From Emergomyces orientalis (lineage: Eukaryota > Ascomycota > Eurotiomycetes > Onygenales > Ajellomycetaceae): a stretch of 64,000 bases of DNA. Made by a program: the position numbers and the translations under genes. Shown one piece after another: positions 53,137-64,000 of this stretch (positions are counted from its first letter, which is position 1; each line of letters opens with the position of its first letter). The stretch is taken from the NCBI GenBank assembly GCA_002110485.1, contig MOWL01000030.1, positions 89,244 to 153,243 on the forward strand, given 5' to 3'. The notes under the pieces were generated by a model, which worked only from the letters and a program-made list of their open reading frames with translations, was not told where the DNA came from and ran no database searches.

Positions 53137-54698
53137 TTATTCTGAATCAGGTAATAGATTATATCTATTATCTGTATTCAGAGCTGAAACTTCTACTGCT
53201 TTCATAGAAATGAGATTTTCTTTATCTTTTCTCATTTTTATAGGTGTAACAGGGTTTAAGATCTGTCTATTTTTTGAAAAAGAATTTGACTCAGAAGAAA
53301 TAGACATTTGAGAATTTCTTCTTTTTGTAGTTTTATCTATTTTCTCTGTATTTTGAGTTTCTTTTCTCCATTTCACATCTTTATTGAAAGACTTTTTCTT
53401 GAAAATGAAAATACAATCTTTTGAAATAGATGTGTGCTTTTCATAGCAATTACTGCATTTGATTTCAGTGTGATTGCAGATTTCACCTATTTTTCTACAT
53501 GTGTTGCAAGAATGTTCATTTGTTTTGTGATCTAAAGCACAAAACTGACATTTAGAATTTCTTTTACAAGTATTTGCAAAGTGTCCATGTTTCTGACAGT
53601 TTGAGCATTGAATTTGAGATTTAATATTCTCTCTTGAATCTTTGAATTCAAATACTTTCATTTTCAATCCTGCAATTATAATATACTGTCGTTTTGACTG
53701 TTCTATTGTATTTGTAGTAATTAAAACTGAAGCATTTTGATTTCTTTGTCTTTGCTCATAAGAATTGAGCCAAATTGGGGTTTTTTTCAAAGAAATTGAA
53801 TTATATATTTCAATTTCTTCTTTCAAATTTATCATGCCTTCTTCATGATCAAAGATTTCAACTGGAATATCATGTAATACAAATTTTCCCCATTTCTCAT
53901 CTTTTTCACATGAAACTTCAATAGAGAGAGCTTTTTGAACTATCTCTTTCCAGCAGTTTTCATTTTGAATTAGATATTCAGAGCTGAAATCTGGCATAGC
54001 AGTAATTACAATTGAATTTCCCAGAAAAGAGGTTTCAATTGATGAGATAACTGGCTTGAATTCTTCATTTTGAGTTTCAAAATGAAAGTTTTGATTGATT
54101 TTGTTTCTAAGTTCAAAAATGAACTTAGAATCATTTAGAATAGATTTTTCAAAGATAGCTCTATCACTAACTTTTAAAATCAGTCTCTGTTTTTTTGATT
54201 CAAGAAATTTAATCTCTTTTTGAGCTTTTCTTTGTTCTTTTTTCTCAACTAATGAGAAAATTTTTTCTGCTTTTTTCAGCTGTTTTTCTTTTTCAATATT
54301 TTGTGAGCTATTGAGAGCTTGAGCATAGGTTTTGTCTCATTTTCAGTGTTTTCTTTTGAAAGAGATTCAGAAGAGATTTTTTGAGATACAGATTTTTCAG
54401 TTTTTTTCAAAACTATCTTCAGATTTGAAGAAATATTAAGTTTAAACTTAATAATTTCATTCAGTTGTCTTGCTTGTGAATGCAGAATAAGAAGAATTTC
54501 TTCATTTTCTTCATACATGCACTGTTTATATAGCTCATCAGCTATTTTTTGTAGATTTTTCACTTCATCTACTTTGTGTCTGTCTATTTCTTCTTTTTTT
54601 CTTTTCTTCAAAATCTCAATTTCAGAAACAGTTTCTATGAAATTATTTCTATTTTTGCATGGAGTCATCATGTTCACAGATTGAGGTGAGTTATTCAT
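53137..54698 (-). pseudogene. LINE-A copy 2 ORF1: gag-like zinc-knuckle protein, one frameshift
   Basis: The N-terminal 124 or so residues (from ATG 54698) are Lys/Glu-rich and coiled (EILKKRKKEEIDRHK). A frameshift near 54336, in an A-run, separates them from the rest, which continues to TAA 53137. The second part has helices, a folded middle and three knuckles at about 53595-53420 (CSNCQKHGHFANTC, CQFCALDHKTNEHSC, CSNCYEKH). It probably packages LINE RNA. The coding sequence uses almost only AT-rich codons and nearly no CpG. Confidence 0.87.
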
Positions 54699-54713
54699 GA
54701 TTTCTTTGAGTAT

Positions 54714-55978
54714 ATTAGATAATTAGTCAAATTAAATAGTATTCTCAGATTTTTGCTATTTTTTCTACTAGAAATAGTATCTAGATTAGATTTTTCAAGA
54801 GAATCTAATAAACTAATATTGATTTTTAAAGATAAATCAATTAAATCTTCACAGACTTCTTTCTTGTGCTACAAAATGAAGAGAAAAGAATTGATTTCAA
54901 TGAATAATAAATTATTCAATTGAAATGACAGTTTTTGAAAGAAAAACTGACAAAATAAATCAATTTTTTGCAGAGAAATTGATAAAAACTATTCAGAAAT
55001 ATTCAATATTCTAAACTTCTCCCCACATATCAAGTATGCAGCTCAAAATTGAGATTATTTTCAAAAACTGAATCAGTCACTGAAGTAAAGAAATATGAAT
55101 TTGTGTAGAATTTTCTTGATTTATTTACTCAGAGCTAAATCAAGAAAAACACTCTAACTCTTGCAAATTTTGTCTTTTTCAATTTAAAAAGCTTCTCAAA
55201 ATTTCTGCTTGAAATAGGCCCCACCTCAAATCAAGATTGTATTCCTGAAATATCAATATGAATTAATACTGAATAGATTTCCTTTTCTATTCAAATTAAT
55301 CTCATATATTTTACTAGATAGCTCTTAATAAATGTAATTTATTAAGTCACACAGATGAGTATGCAAATGAAGAATCAACAGACTAAATCTGTACTATTTT
55401 CTTATATAATAATATATATATATACAAGTATGTATATATATTACTTGCAGGGACCAAGCTATTTTTTTAAACACTGATATTTCCACTTTTTCTCGTTCCG
55501 TTTTGTAGAGAGGGTAGGTTCCGGGGAATTTCTGATTGAAGGGTAGGTCACGTGTGATCTGTGCTGAGGTATTTTTTTGTCACTTTTCTGCCGGGCGAGG
55601 TAGGGCGGTACAGGGAAAAGACTTGCACTGGTGCAAAGGAACATGAAAATCAATCAGAGTTTTCACACAGGTTTTGACAATGAATTGTTCAGAAAGAGAT
55701 GGTCGGAATGAATTCAAAATTGAGACAGTTGTAATATCTGGTTTGTTCTAGCTTCTATCAAAATTCTATGTAAATTGGGCCGAAACTGATGATGTTATGT
55801 GATGAAGTGTGATTTTCTTTCCCCTTAGGGGTTGCAAACACGTTTTCCTCAATAGCTTCACCAACTCGCGCTCAATTTTAATAAAAAGTGAATAAATTGC
55901 TTTCTCAAACAAGAGCTTTCAAATGGATGTCTTTTCGTCTTCTAATTCGAAGAATTGGGCTGGTTCGGGGGAAAGCGT
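54714..55978 (-). promoter_or_regulatory. LINE-A 5' leader / internal promoter region
   Basis: This is a 1.27-kb noncoding leader. The outermost ~580 bp (55398-55978) keep CpGs and are present in three copies in the window. The inner part is AT-rich with an AT-dinucleotide tract (55404-55442). LINEs carry internal promoters at their 5' end, so transcription probably starts near 55978; this is inferred from position. Confidence 0.6.
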
Positions 55979-56484
55979 TGGCTGTCCTGTGCCCAGCTCA
56001 TGTCAGTTGTCTTGCTTGAAACAGCTTTTCAGAGAAATAGTGAAATCATTGCCCTTCATCTATCAATGCAATAGAATACACTTGTCATCTTCTTATTTCT
56101 ATTGTTCACTACTTTTAGATCTCAGTTCTGCAAACTCATACATTCTCGCCCAAACTTCCGTAAACCTCACAACTTCAAGTGCATGTCATTTGAGAATCTG
56201 ATTTGCTAACCAAATGAGCTAGATGACAAGAGCGCACATATACATATATCCAATCAATGTCTGAAAACTGTAAATGGGCTTCTGATCCCTGCAGAGTTGC
56301 TGATGATGTGGCATCTGAAGCGCCAGGCAGTGTGGAGAGGGTATACTGATAAGTTACTGTACAGGTATAGAAACAGGAAACCTTCCAGCAAATCTGTGTA
56401 ACAGAATGGAAATGATCTGTGGCTGATCTCAACTACATAAGAGAGAACACAACTACTCAGAGGCGAAATTTAGGTAATTCAATA
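55979..56484. other. Unique sequence, no gene seen
   Basis: This is the first non-repeat DNA on the right, with balanced base composition. I see no convincing ORF, RNA gene or repeat. It would hold the promoter of the hydrolase-like gene starting at 56485. Confidence 0.5.
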
Positions 56485-57735
56485 ATGGATTGCCCTCAGC
56501 AAATTTATGGAGTTCAGGAATTGTACCGCCCCGCTGGTGGAAATGCAGAGGTTGAGTGAGTGCTACTCCTCTCTGTCGCTTGAATGATGGTTGGGTTGAC
56601 ATCTGTATTCAAGTATTGTTGCTGTTCATGGCCTCAACGGCAATGCCATGATGACTTGGACAGCTCGTCCAGAAAACATTTGCTGGTTTGAACCACCCCG
56701 ACTTCTTGCCAAAATATATTCGAAATGCCCGCGTGCTGGCTTGGGGATATAATGCGAACGTGTCGTCCGCAACAGGGCCAACTAGCTCGAATCGAATACT
56801 TCAACATGCGCAAACTCTAGTACACCAACTTGAAGCAGACAGAGATGTGTGTGAATCACTAGCCTCCGCGAAAGGTATATTTATATTCCCTGAGACTAAA
56901 AATTGTCTAGCTAGAGGATGCGAATGCGAGGCCTATAATTTTCGTTTGCCACTCACTAGGGGGGATTATAGTCAAGAGGGTATGTAGACACTCTCGCCCT
57001 CCCTCACGCATTCTCCTTCTCCCAATCCAACTTCATCTCCCCCTCCCGAACTTTTGCCGTCTAAAAGCTACCATAAGAGACCTCACTGATGGGAAAAATA
57101 AGGCAATAGCTTATTCTGCTAGCCGGAAAGCTCCGGCATTAGCACACATTCAATCGATCTATACAAGTACCTATGCGATCCTCTTTTTCGGCACACCCCA
57201 CCATGGTTCCAGCAAAGCTCGACTCTTGGGAAACCTACAAAAGGTAGTTCGCCTCGCGATACCAAGTGCTGTCGCGAATTTTGAAAACAGCCTTGTGGAT
57301 GCACTCAAAGAACAATCTGAAACTCTCCAAAATATTAACGACCAGTTCGCGCCGCTGATGGCTGAATTTCGCATCTATTTCTTCTGGGAACAGGAAAAAA
57401 CGGACCTCAAATACACAAATGACTATATTGTTGAGGAAGCGAGCGCTGCACCAATTTTGGACAATACAGAGAGATGTGGGATAGCTGCAAATCACCGGGG
57501 GATGTGCAAATTTAACAATAACAGTATGCAAAGTTTCCGAACTGCAATCTCAGCGCTTCGACGGTACGCCCGAGATGCACCTGATGTTACCCGGACTAGA
57601 CATGCGAGGGCTTTGAAAGCGTTGCAGGAGAACAAGATGTATCAGGCTGCCGATAATTTGAGAGGTCTTCAGCCTGCAAACTCTTGGTTAGAGGCTATGA
57701 ATACAATTGATGGCCCGGCCATGAACGGAGTGTGA
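56485..57735 (+). pseudogene. SesB-like alpha/beta-hydrolase gene, broken
   Basis: Exon 1 (56485-56555, MDCPQQIYGVQEL) joins exon 2 at 56614 through a 58-bp GT-AG intron, giving AEVDIVAVHGLNGNAM. This is the oxyanion-side HG motif of the fungal SesB/NLR-associated lipase-like family. A one-base T insertion near 56683 shifts the frame before NHPDFLPKYIRNARVLAWGY. The nucleophile-elbow block (usually C/G-H-S-L-G-G) is not found; instead 56876-57095 holds unrelated sequence. The frame resumes at about 57100 (YAILFFGTPHHGSSKARLLG, FRIYFFWEQEKTDLKYTNDY, GMCKFNNN) and ends at TGA 57735. In other fungi this domain is N-terminal to NB-ARC or stands alone in programmed cell-death systems. No NB-ARC follows here. 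Confidence 0.82.
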
Positions 57736-58016
57736 CATTGAACCACCTGCTCGCAGGACCCATTTTTCCGTAGCTCACGTGGCCCAGCTGTTTCCATTGT
57801 ATTATTTTCTGTGTAGCGGGAAACCTCTTCAATGAAACGCGGCTTGCTACATTCCAACAATAAATCTTAAGTTTCTAACGATTCGCGGCTATACATAACT
57901 TCTTCATACTCACTCCATGCGTAATTATACCCTATTACATAAAGCAGCCCGATAAAAAACGGCTACACTTCCACATTAGCAATCTCCTTACTTAATTCTG
58001 CTAGCTCTATCTGACA
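57736..58016. other. Convergent intergenic spacer
   Basis: This 281-bp AT-rich gap lies between the hydrolase-like gene (+) and the P450 gene (-). I see no gene in it; both 3' UTRs would lie here. Confidence 0.5.
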
Positions 58017-59789
58017 TTAAGGCTGAATTTCAACTCTGCATCCATCCGCACTGGAAAGAACAAGGCTCAGTCGCTGTCTCTCACTGCCCACGGGTTCCAC
58101 AGCCTCGCCTCGGGGTAGAGAAATGGTTGAAAAAGTTTGCAGCAGCCTCACTACAGTGTATGAAACCTCCATGATCGCGAAGTCCTCACCCAGGCACTGT
58201 CGCGGCCCTCCGTTGAAAGGAAAATATGCCCATCCAATTTTATCCAGCTCCCCAGATTCCCACCTTTCTGGGCGGAAATCGTCCGCATCAGCCCCATATA
58301 TATTACTCTTGCGCGAATTGACGTATTGGGAAAAGACAACCAATTCTCCTTTCCTCACTAACATGGGTCGGTCAGCATTGGGGCCACCACCAGTAGGTAA
58401 GATAGTTGTTCGTATTGCTTCGCGGTTGTTTAATGGAACGGGGGGATAGAGCCGTAAACCTGGAAAATTGTTAGAACCTGAAATACATTGGTAAAGAAGA
58501 GAAGTTTTACTGACTTTCTTTAATCACATATGAAAGGTAAGGCATCCTTTTGATATGTTCTCGAGTGGCGTGAGGCGAGTCACCCATAATCGACGATATT
58601 TCCTTGCGCAATCGACACATAGCATGGTCATGGCGAACAAGCAAGCGACTGGTTGGTACAATTAATATCATGAATAACAACTGGAAAACGGATGATAGTC
58701 AAGCACATACAATGTCCATGAGAGGCAGCATGCAGTGGTGTCCCTTCCAGCAAGAAGCACGTTGAGCAGTTGGTCCCGCAAGCCCTGTTCGCTTGCAGAC
58801 TCGAGTGCAATCTGTTTAATGAAACCGTATGATTTATCGTCCAAAGAGTTGTTCTGACTTAAATCTAGGCTGTCAATGTACCGGTCGACAAATCTGTGCA
58901 CATTTGTACAGGCCCTTCGAAATGCTGGTGGATTGTAAAGAAATTGCCAAGGTGCCAGGCGGAACCTTTTCGCCAAACCCTCCAGAGCTATATTAAAGCT
59001 CTCAGCAAAGAGCTTATTGTCCGCATCCTGATCAGTGTCTGCTCTCAAACTGTATACTGATTTCCCGAACAGAAGGGCGGTTGCTGTGTCCAAGGTTAGA
59101 TTGAAAAATAGAACTTGCAGATCAATTATTCCGCTCGAAGGTAGACAAGCTATTAAATTGTCAACGTGCTCGTGAAAGTGTGTGAGGTTGCGATTCTGGA
59201 CTCGGGAAAATTGTTTACGCAAAAGTCCTCGTGAATGTTTCCAAGAAGGCCCTTCTTGCGTGAAAATACCATTGCGCAATAGTGGTGCAAAAATATCAGC
59301 CCTTGCACCAAAACCATAATCTGCGAACATAAATTAATGTGAGACAAGTGAAGAGTTACGTTTTATAGAATCATGGCAAACCTTCGAAATTGGTCGATAG
59401 CACAGCTTCTACATTCTCTGGACGTAAAACGAGGAAAGCTCGCGGCCCGAACAGTAGGTATTGATAAAGCGTATTTCCAGGTTCGTAATGTTTTGCTACT
59501 GAACACAGGAATGCAAGAAGTCGACCGTCCGCGTTGGATGTCCACAGGTCTCTGATTCTGTCAATACCCAGAGGCCATTTTTTGGATAGCTCTGGAGGGA
59601 GCTCGCAACCATGCTGTAATCCCAATTTATGATCTCTCTGCTGCTAGTCAGGAAGCTTTCTTCCTCGTCGGGGTGAAGGGAGTAACCTGCCTGGTAATCT
59701 TGATAACGGAACACCGCCAGACGATAGAACATGCGCCCAACGACAGCCAGAAGTATGAGTATGCTCGAAACTAAGAATTGAAATGCCAT
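58017..59789 (-). CDS. Cytochrome P450, CYP52-like, with introns
   Basis: This is probably an ER-anchored monooxygenase of the fatty-acid/alkane omega-hydroxylase type. ATG 59789 opens a membrane anchor (FLVSSILILLAVVGRMFY). Exons inferred: 59382-59789, 58711-59320, 58515-58648 and 58017-58459, with GT-AG introns of 61, 62 and 55 bp (the last has a CTAAC branch). Motifs are RENVEAVLSTNFE-type N-lobe, GIFTQEGPSWKHSR, I-helix AGRDTT, ExxR as KESLR across the last intron, and heme loop FPFNGGPRQCLG. One problem: in exon 1 the anchor frame and the LGLQHGCELPPEL frame differ, so a small extra intron or a frameshift lies at about 59600-59680. The later exons look intact. Confidence 0.85.
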
Positions 59790-60685
59790 GATTCCTGATT
59801 TTATCTTTACTTCTCCCCAGAGCGGCCGTCCAGATCATCAGATGGTTGAACTGTTAACCCAAAATCCAGCAATACACACATCCTTTAAGCTCCTTACTCT
59901 TATGGTAAATCAGGGGGTAAGAAGTTCCTAAGGTGGCCGTGAGCGAGATCCAAGCAGAGTCGGCCCACATTTTTAGTTCATGGCTACCACCCACCAATGA
60001 TCACAATAGGGTACACTGCATGTGCTGCGGCATAGGTCGTCCATTTCCAGTTAGCTGCAGACTGGAGACGAGTACAAGAGAGGAGGATCTTGCACCCTGC
60101 CGGCTTGGCGTGGCACATCTCTCGAAAAAATGACATGTCTAGCCTGTGGTAATGGCAGATAACCAAACAAGGTGACATTGCAATCCCTCCAGCGGCAACG
60201 GACAAACATGGATTGGACGGCCTGCAGCCGCGGAGCATTAGGTCACAATACCATTGTCCTTGATTCAGGGTCCGGGCACCCGCTTCTCACTTACCACTGA
60301 AGTCTCCCAACGAGTGATTTATTCCAATCTGCAGCTAAGATATGCATACCCAGTCCCAACCCTGCCGCAACCCTGCCGCACCATTTTGTGGCCTGGGTAG
60401 GTGGGTGCCCCATCCGTAATAGCTCTGGCCTCGCAGGGATAAGGCTGCGGTTGTAAAATAGCGTGCCTCGGAATCATCACTGTGCTCTTCACGATTCACA
60501 ATTTTCCAATGCGCTCATACGTTCCTGTTCGATTCCGCGGCCGTTCTATGCAGACTACATTCTTGGAGAAAACCCCGCTTTGTGCGGAATCCCGTGGCTA
60601 ATAGCGCTGTAATCTGGCGCATGGGGCAAATTGCTGTTTCTCCTCCTGAGTTGCACAAAGTTTTGAATCCATCTCAACTTAAACA
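59790..60685. other. Divergent intergenic region
   Basis: This 0.9-kb non-repetitive stretch separates the P450 (-) and the NLR gene (+) and would contain both promoters. A short duplicated ccctgccgcaaccctgccgc occurs near 60358-60380. I see no coding or RNA gene. Confidence 0.5.
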
Positions 60686-63600
60686 ATGCCCATGGGACTT
60701 CAACACCTACGAGAGATTGATCTTCCAAATACTGGGGATCTCGAAGATGGATACGCCGATGCAGTTGAGTATGTCATTAGTCATTAGATGTTAAAATTCC
60801 GCATGGTAGCTAACGGGGTGGGAATTAGTATCGTTGCTATTCATGGCCTGCATGAAAACCCTATCTCTGCCTGGATAGAGCCAAAATCTGGAGTCTTATG
60901 GTTGAGGGACCTCATCCCTTTACACATTCCCAAGGCGCGGATTTTATCCTTTGATATGAAGCTTCACCCAGCTTCTATGATGATTGAACGCATTGTGGAG
61001 AAGATCCAGAGCCTTGCAACCACCTTAGTGGCAGATCTCGAAGGTGACAGGAGCCTCGAGAACTGTGAACGTCGACCTATAATATTCGTCTGCCACGGCC
61101 TAGGAGGAGTAGTGGTCAAAAAAAGCACTTGCGCACTCAGCGAGCTCTACATCCTCCCTCGTCGGCTCATTTAAAATGATATCTTTATTTCCACGTTTGC
61201 CATTCTTTTCTTTGGAACCCCGCATGATAACATAAATATAGCGAAGTGGCTTCTTTTAGAGTCTTTGACTGTTTCACGAGTCGGCAGTCGACGATTCATA
61301 AGACATTCACAAACTACACCTAGGGTGAAATTACTCAACCTGGAGACAGTCACAAATCAGTTCGCACCTTTTGATGAAAAAAATTCCACACTTTCTTTTT
61401 TTGGGAGGAGATGCCAACAGACTTCAGCGAGTACGTTGACTTCCTCGTCGATCAGCATTCGGCTGCTCCCAGCATATACGATGCGCCAAAATGTGCTATT
61501 GTCGGCGCGAATCATTCAACAAATGATTAAGCTTACAGAGTTGAGCCCATCTTACCGCACGGTACTCTCTGCCCTGAAGAGGTACTGTCGTCTGGCCCCT
61601 AAAAACGATTTTTCATCGCTGGAAAGAAGCCGACAATGCCATCGCTCGGGCAAGGGCAAACGAAGCTCATGAGTTGACTGACTTTCGTTTCAGCCTACCG
61701 GACAAAATTACGGACCTTTCGATTGGCGACCCCTCCCAAGAAGAAACTCGTAATCAGCACTTTTTTACCCGTATGCTTCAATCCGATAACTACATTGGGC
61801 GGACAACTGCTTCTAAAAGAATCAGAGACGCATTTCTCTCAACAAATATTAGTTTCAGCATGCAGGGCCAAAAACGTTTTTGTGGTTCATGGCATCGCCG
61901 GTTCTGGAAAAAGCCAGCTGTGCACAAACTTTGCCTACGACAACCGGGAAAGGTTCGTAACGCTATATAGCCTAAGTTCTTGGCTCTCTACTGTTACTGA
62001 CGTAGCAAATAGTTATTGGGCTGTGTTCACAATTGATGCGACGAATGTCCGACTTGCTGCGGAATCCTACTCCGCGATCGGCAAAGTGGGTGGCCTAGAG
62101 GGAACTGAGAGCTCAGGAAAATACTTCCTGTCGCAAGCCCGGGAACCTTGGTTGCTTATAATCGACAATGCTGACAGCCCTGATATTGATATCCCGAAAT
62201 TGTTGCCCCCGGGAAATCGAGGCCATATTCTGGTGACCACTAGAAATAGAGACTTTCAGGATTTTGGTAATCTTGGGAGCATAGAACTTGGAGGCCTTGA
62301 AGAAGACGAGGCTCTTTATTTGCTTCTTAGATCTGCCAGGATATCTACGCCTTGGGACATTTCAATTGAGACAGCCGGGAATGAAATCACAAAAACTTTG
62401 GGATATCTGGCGCTCGCAGTGAAACAGGCAGGCACTGCCATATCACAAAAACTCTGCAATTTAACAGAATATCTTGGATTCTACCAGTACTACCGAAAGA
62501 AGCGTCAACGAGGATCGGCTGGTTCCAACAAAATTCCCTTCGAAATTGGTTCCAGTGGTCAGCAGGAGGACATTTATACTGCTTTCGATCTCTCCTTTGA
62601 GTACCTTGAGAGAAAGCGAACCATTGAGAGTCAAGACGCTATCGAGATTCTTAATATTGTTAGTTTCTACCACTTTCGTAACATTCGCGTGGACATCTTT
62701 GAGAAGGCTCTTAAGAATCGGCAGGCCTCACACAGCTCCGTTTACGTTAAGGGAGGCCATGGCCAGGCGTCTTTCAACCTCCCATTTGCTTCCACGTTTC
62801 CTCCGACGAGATGTTGCAGATACTGAACTGCTCTACGTGAAGGCGGTACTGAGAGAGCTATACATGTGCTCTCTCATTAACTACGAAGAAGGGGATAAGA
62901 GTTTTTACCTGCATCCCTTGGTGCATACCTGGGCTAGGGATAGAATCCACCCGAGTCAACGAAAGCTGTGGGCTCACCTTGCCCTGAATACTCTTATGGA
63001 ATCCGTTACATTACCATCGGATACCGACCGAGATATTGACATCCAACTACTGAGAGAGATTATTCCCCACCTTGACGAATGCGTTGCTGCCAGTCCTGTC
63101 AAAGTCGAGCTCTTTAGCAGCCGGCTTGGTAGGTTAGGAGTTCTTGGCGCAAATCTAATTCTACCAACCATGAGTTACATCTTACGGGGCCAAGCTTTGA
63201 CTGCAAAATGTGGTTATATATACGCTCAATCGGGTCGTTTTGGTCAATCAGCCCACCTCCTCTCAATGGTTAAGGATCTGACCGTACAAACCCTAGGGTA
63301 CAACAACGAGACCACGCAAAAGGCGATGCTGTTTCTCGCTGACGTCCTTTGGGGCTTGGGGCAATTGAAAAATTGCATCACAGTTCAGAGCCAGGTTGTT
63401 GAAGCTCGGAGGAAACGGCTCGGTGCATCTCATCGTGAGACCGTGCAGGCCATGGCAAAGCTAGGGCATTCATTCTGGCTTAATGGCCAATATGCTGAGT
63501 CTCTGCGCGTACTAGAAGGGACCGCAAGAATTTCCAACGAGGCACTGGGTTCCGAAGACCCTGATACATTAATAGCACTAGATCATCTTGGAGTAACATT

Positions 63601-64000
63601 GGGTTCATGCAAAGATATGAAGAGAGCAAAGCCCTGCATGAGCGCGTTTTGAAAGCTCGGAAACACATATTAGGTGAAGCCAACCCAGAGACTCTAACGA
63701 CAATGAGCAATTTGGCCATGGCCCTGTTGGATCTTGGGCAAAAAGTACAGGCACGACAAATTATGCATCAAGTGTACGAAATGCGCAAGGAAAAACTTGG
63801 TAAAGAACATCCGTACACCTTGTGGCGCCTCTGTTACCTGTCAAAAGCCCATGCAGAACTGGGAAACCTCGAGGAGGCGGAGAATATGCTTGTGGGTGGG
63901 ATCGCAGCAGGCAAACGTAGCCTTTGGCGATGAACATCTTGGCGTCCTCATGGGATGCGGGGAACTTGCACGGATACACGCCCGACAAGGTCGCTTAGAA
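60686..64000 (+). pseudogene. NLR-type gene: SesB-like hydrolase - NB-ARC - TPR, multiply frameshifted, runs off window
   Basis: From ATG 60686 the first 33 codons end in TAG 60785, and the same frame reopens at 60788. The hydrolase part shows ISIVAIHGLHENP and FVCHGLGGVVVKK, with Gly at the nucleophile Ser position, then FAILFFGTPH (61200). The NB-ARC follows at about 61780-62450: Walker A GIAGSGKSQL, Walker B WLLIIDNAD, and LVTTRNRDF. After a winged-helix-like part (SFYLHPLVHTWARDRI, 62900), TPR-like repeats run from about 63200 to the end (ETVQAMAKLGHSFWLNGQYA, ETLTTMSNLAMALLDLGQ). Homology jumps frame near 61125, 61168, 61378, 61605, 61872, 62790, 63612 and 63920, mostly at homopolymers. 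Intact relatives sense non-self and trigger cell death in fungi; this copy should be dead. Confidence 0.85.

Larger units (their letters stand above)
50466..55978 (-). mobile_element. LINE-A copy 2: 5'-complete, 3'-truncated by Gypsy-A
   Basis: This minus-strand LINE has a 1.27-kb leader (54714-55978), ORF1, ORF2 and a break at 50465. There the Gypsy-A LTR interrupts ORF2 just after the RT thumb, at the position equal to about 1104 of copy 1. Its outer end at 55978 meets unique host sequence and matches the LINE-A 5' end at 39759. Confidence 0.93.

Noticed and set aside
60582..60794. 70-codon frame upstream of the NLR gene
   Set aside because: It overlaps the better-supported start at 60686 in another frame and has no homology I recognise.
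1..64000. tRNA or rRNA genes
   Set aside because: No cloverleaf with matching A and B boxes or rRNA-like sequence was recognised by eye; a covariance-model scan would settle it.

Overview
The window looks like a repeat-choked stretch of a filamentous ascomycete (Pezizomycotina) nuclear genome. The signs are non-LTR retrotransposons with gag-like ORF1s and endonuclease/RT ORF2s, chromodomain-type Ty3/Gypsy elements, repeats eroded by C-to-T/G-to-A changes, and at the right end fungal genes with 55-62 bp GT-AG introns: a CYP52-like cytochrome P450 and SesB-type hydrolase/NLR genes. The strong CpG depletion of some repeats recalls Onygenales such as Coccidioides, but the species cannot be fixed from this sequence.

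Layout. 1-2817: 3' half of an AT-rich LINE (LINE-A, +). 2818-4823: broken Gypsy-C pol copy (-). 4824-7394: 3' part of a Gypsy-B copy (-), with 3' LTR, polypurine tract, integrase/chromodomain and an antisense Cys-rich ORF. 7395-12845: LINE-C copy 1 (-), with an almost intact ORF2. 12846-15679: LINE-A 5' piece, LINE-B fragments and a solo Gypsy-B LTR. 15680-21141: LINE-C copy 2 (+), with a 16-bp target duplication. 21191-26560: LINE-D (-). 26561-26785: a short LINE 3' module. 26786-38658: a Gypsy-B element (-) split in its RT by a complete Gypsy-C element (28949-34529, +, 5-bp target duplication). 38659-41029: LINE-B and LINE-A pieces, forming an inverted copy of 12846-15116. 41030-50465: Gypsy-A (-), 9.4 kb, with 98% identical LTRs and three open ORFs (gag-pro, pol, and an unknown third ORF). 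50466-55978: LINE-A copy (-) with ORF1, ORF2 and a 1.27-kb 5' leader. 55979-64000: unique sequence with a broken SesB-like alpha/beta-hydrolase gene, a P450 gene (-) and a broken hydrolase/NB-ARC/TPR NLR gene running off the end.

The repeats are nested, and several elements (Gypsy-A, LINE-C1) have flanks that do not match, which points to ectopic recombination between copies. Decay follows a consistent pattern: nearly all premature stops inside old elements are TGA, from TGG Trp or CGA Arg codons. The NLR gene instead decays by one-base homopolymer indels. The most novel-looking parts are the extra ORFs of the two Gypsy families: ORF3 of Gypsy-A, and the convergent antisense Cys-rich/coiled-coil ORF of Gypsy-B.
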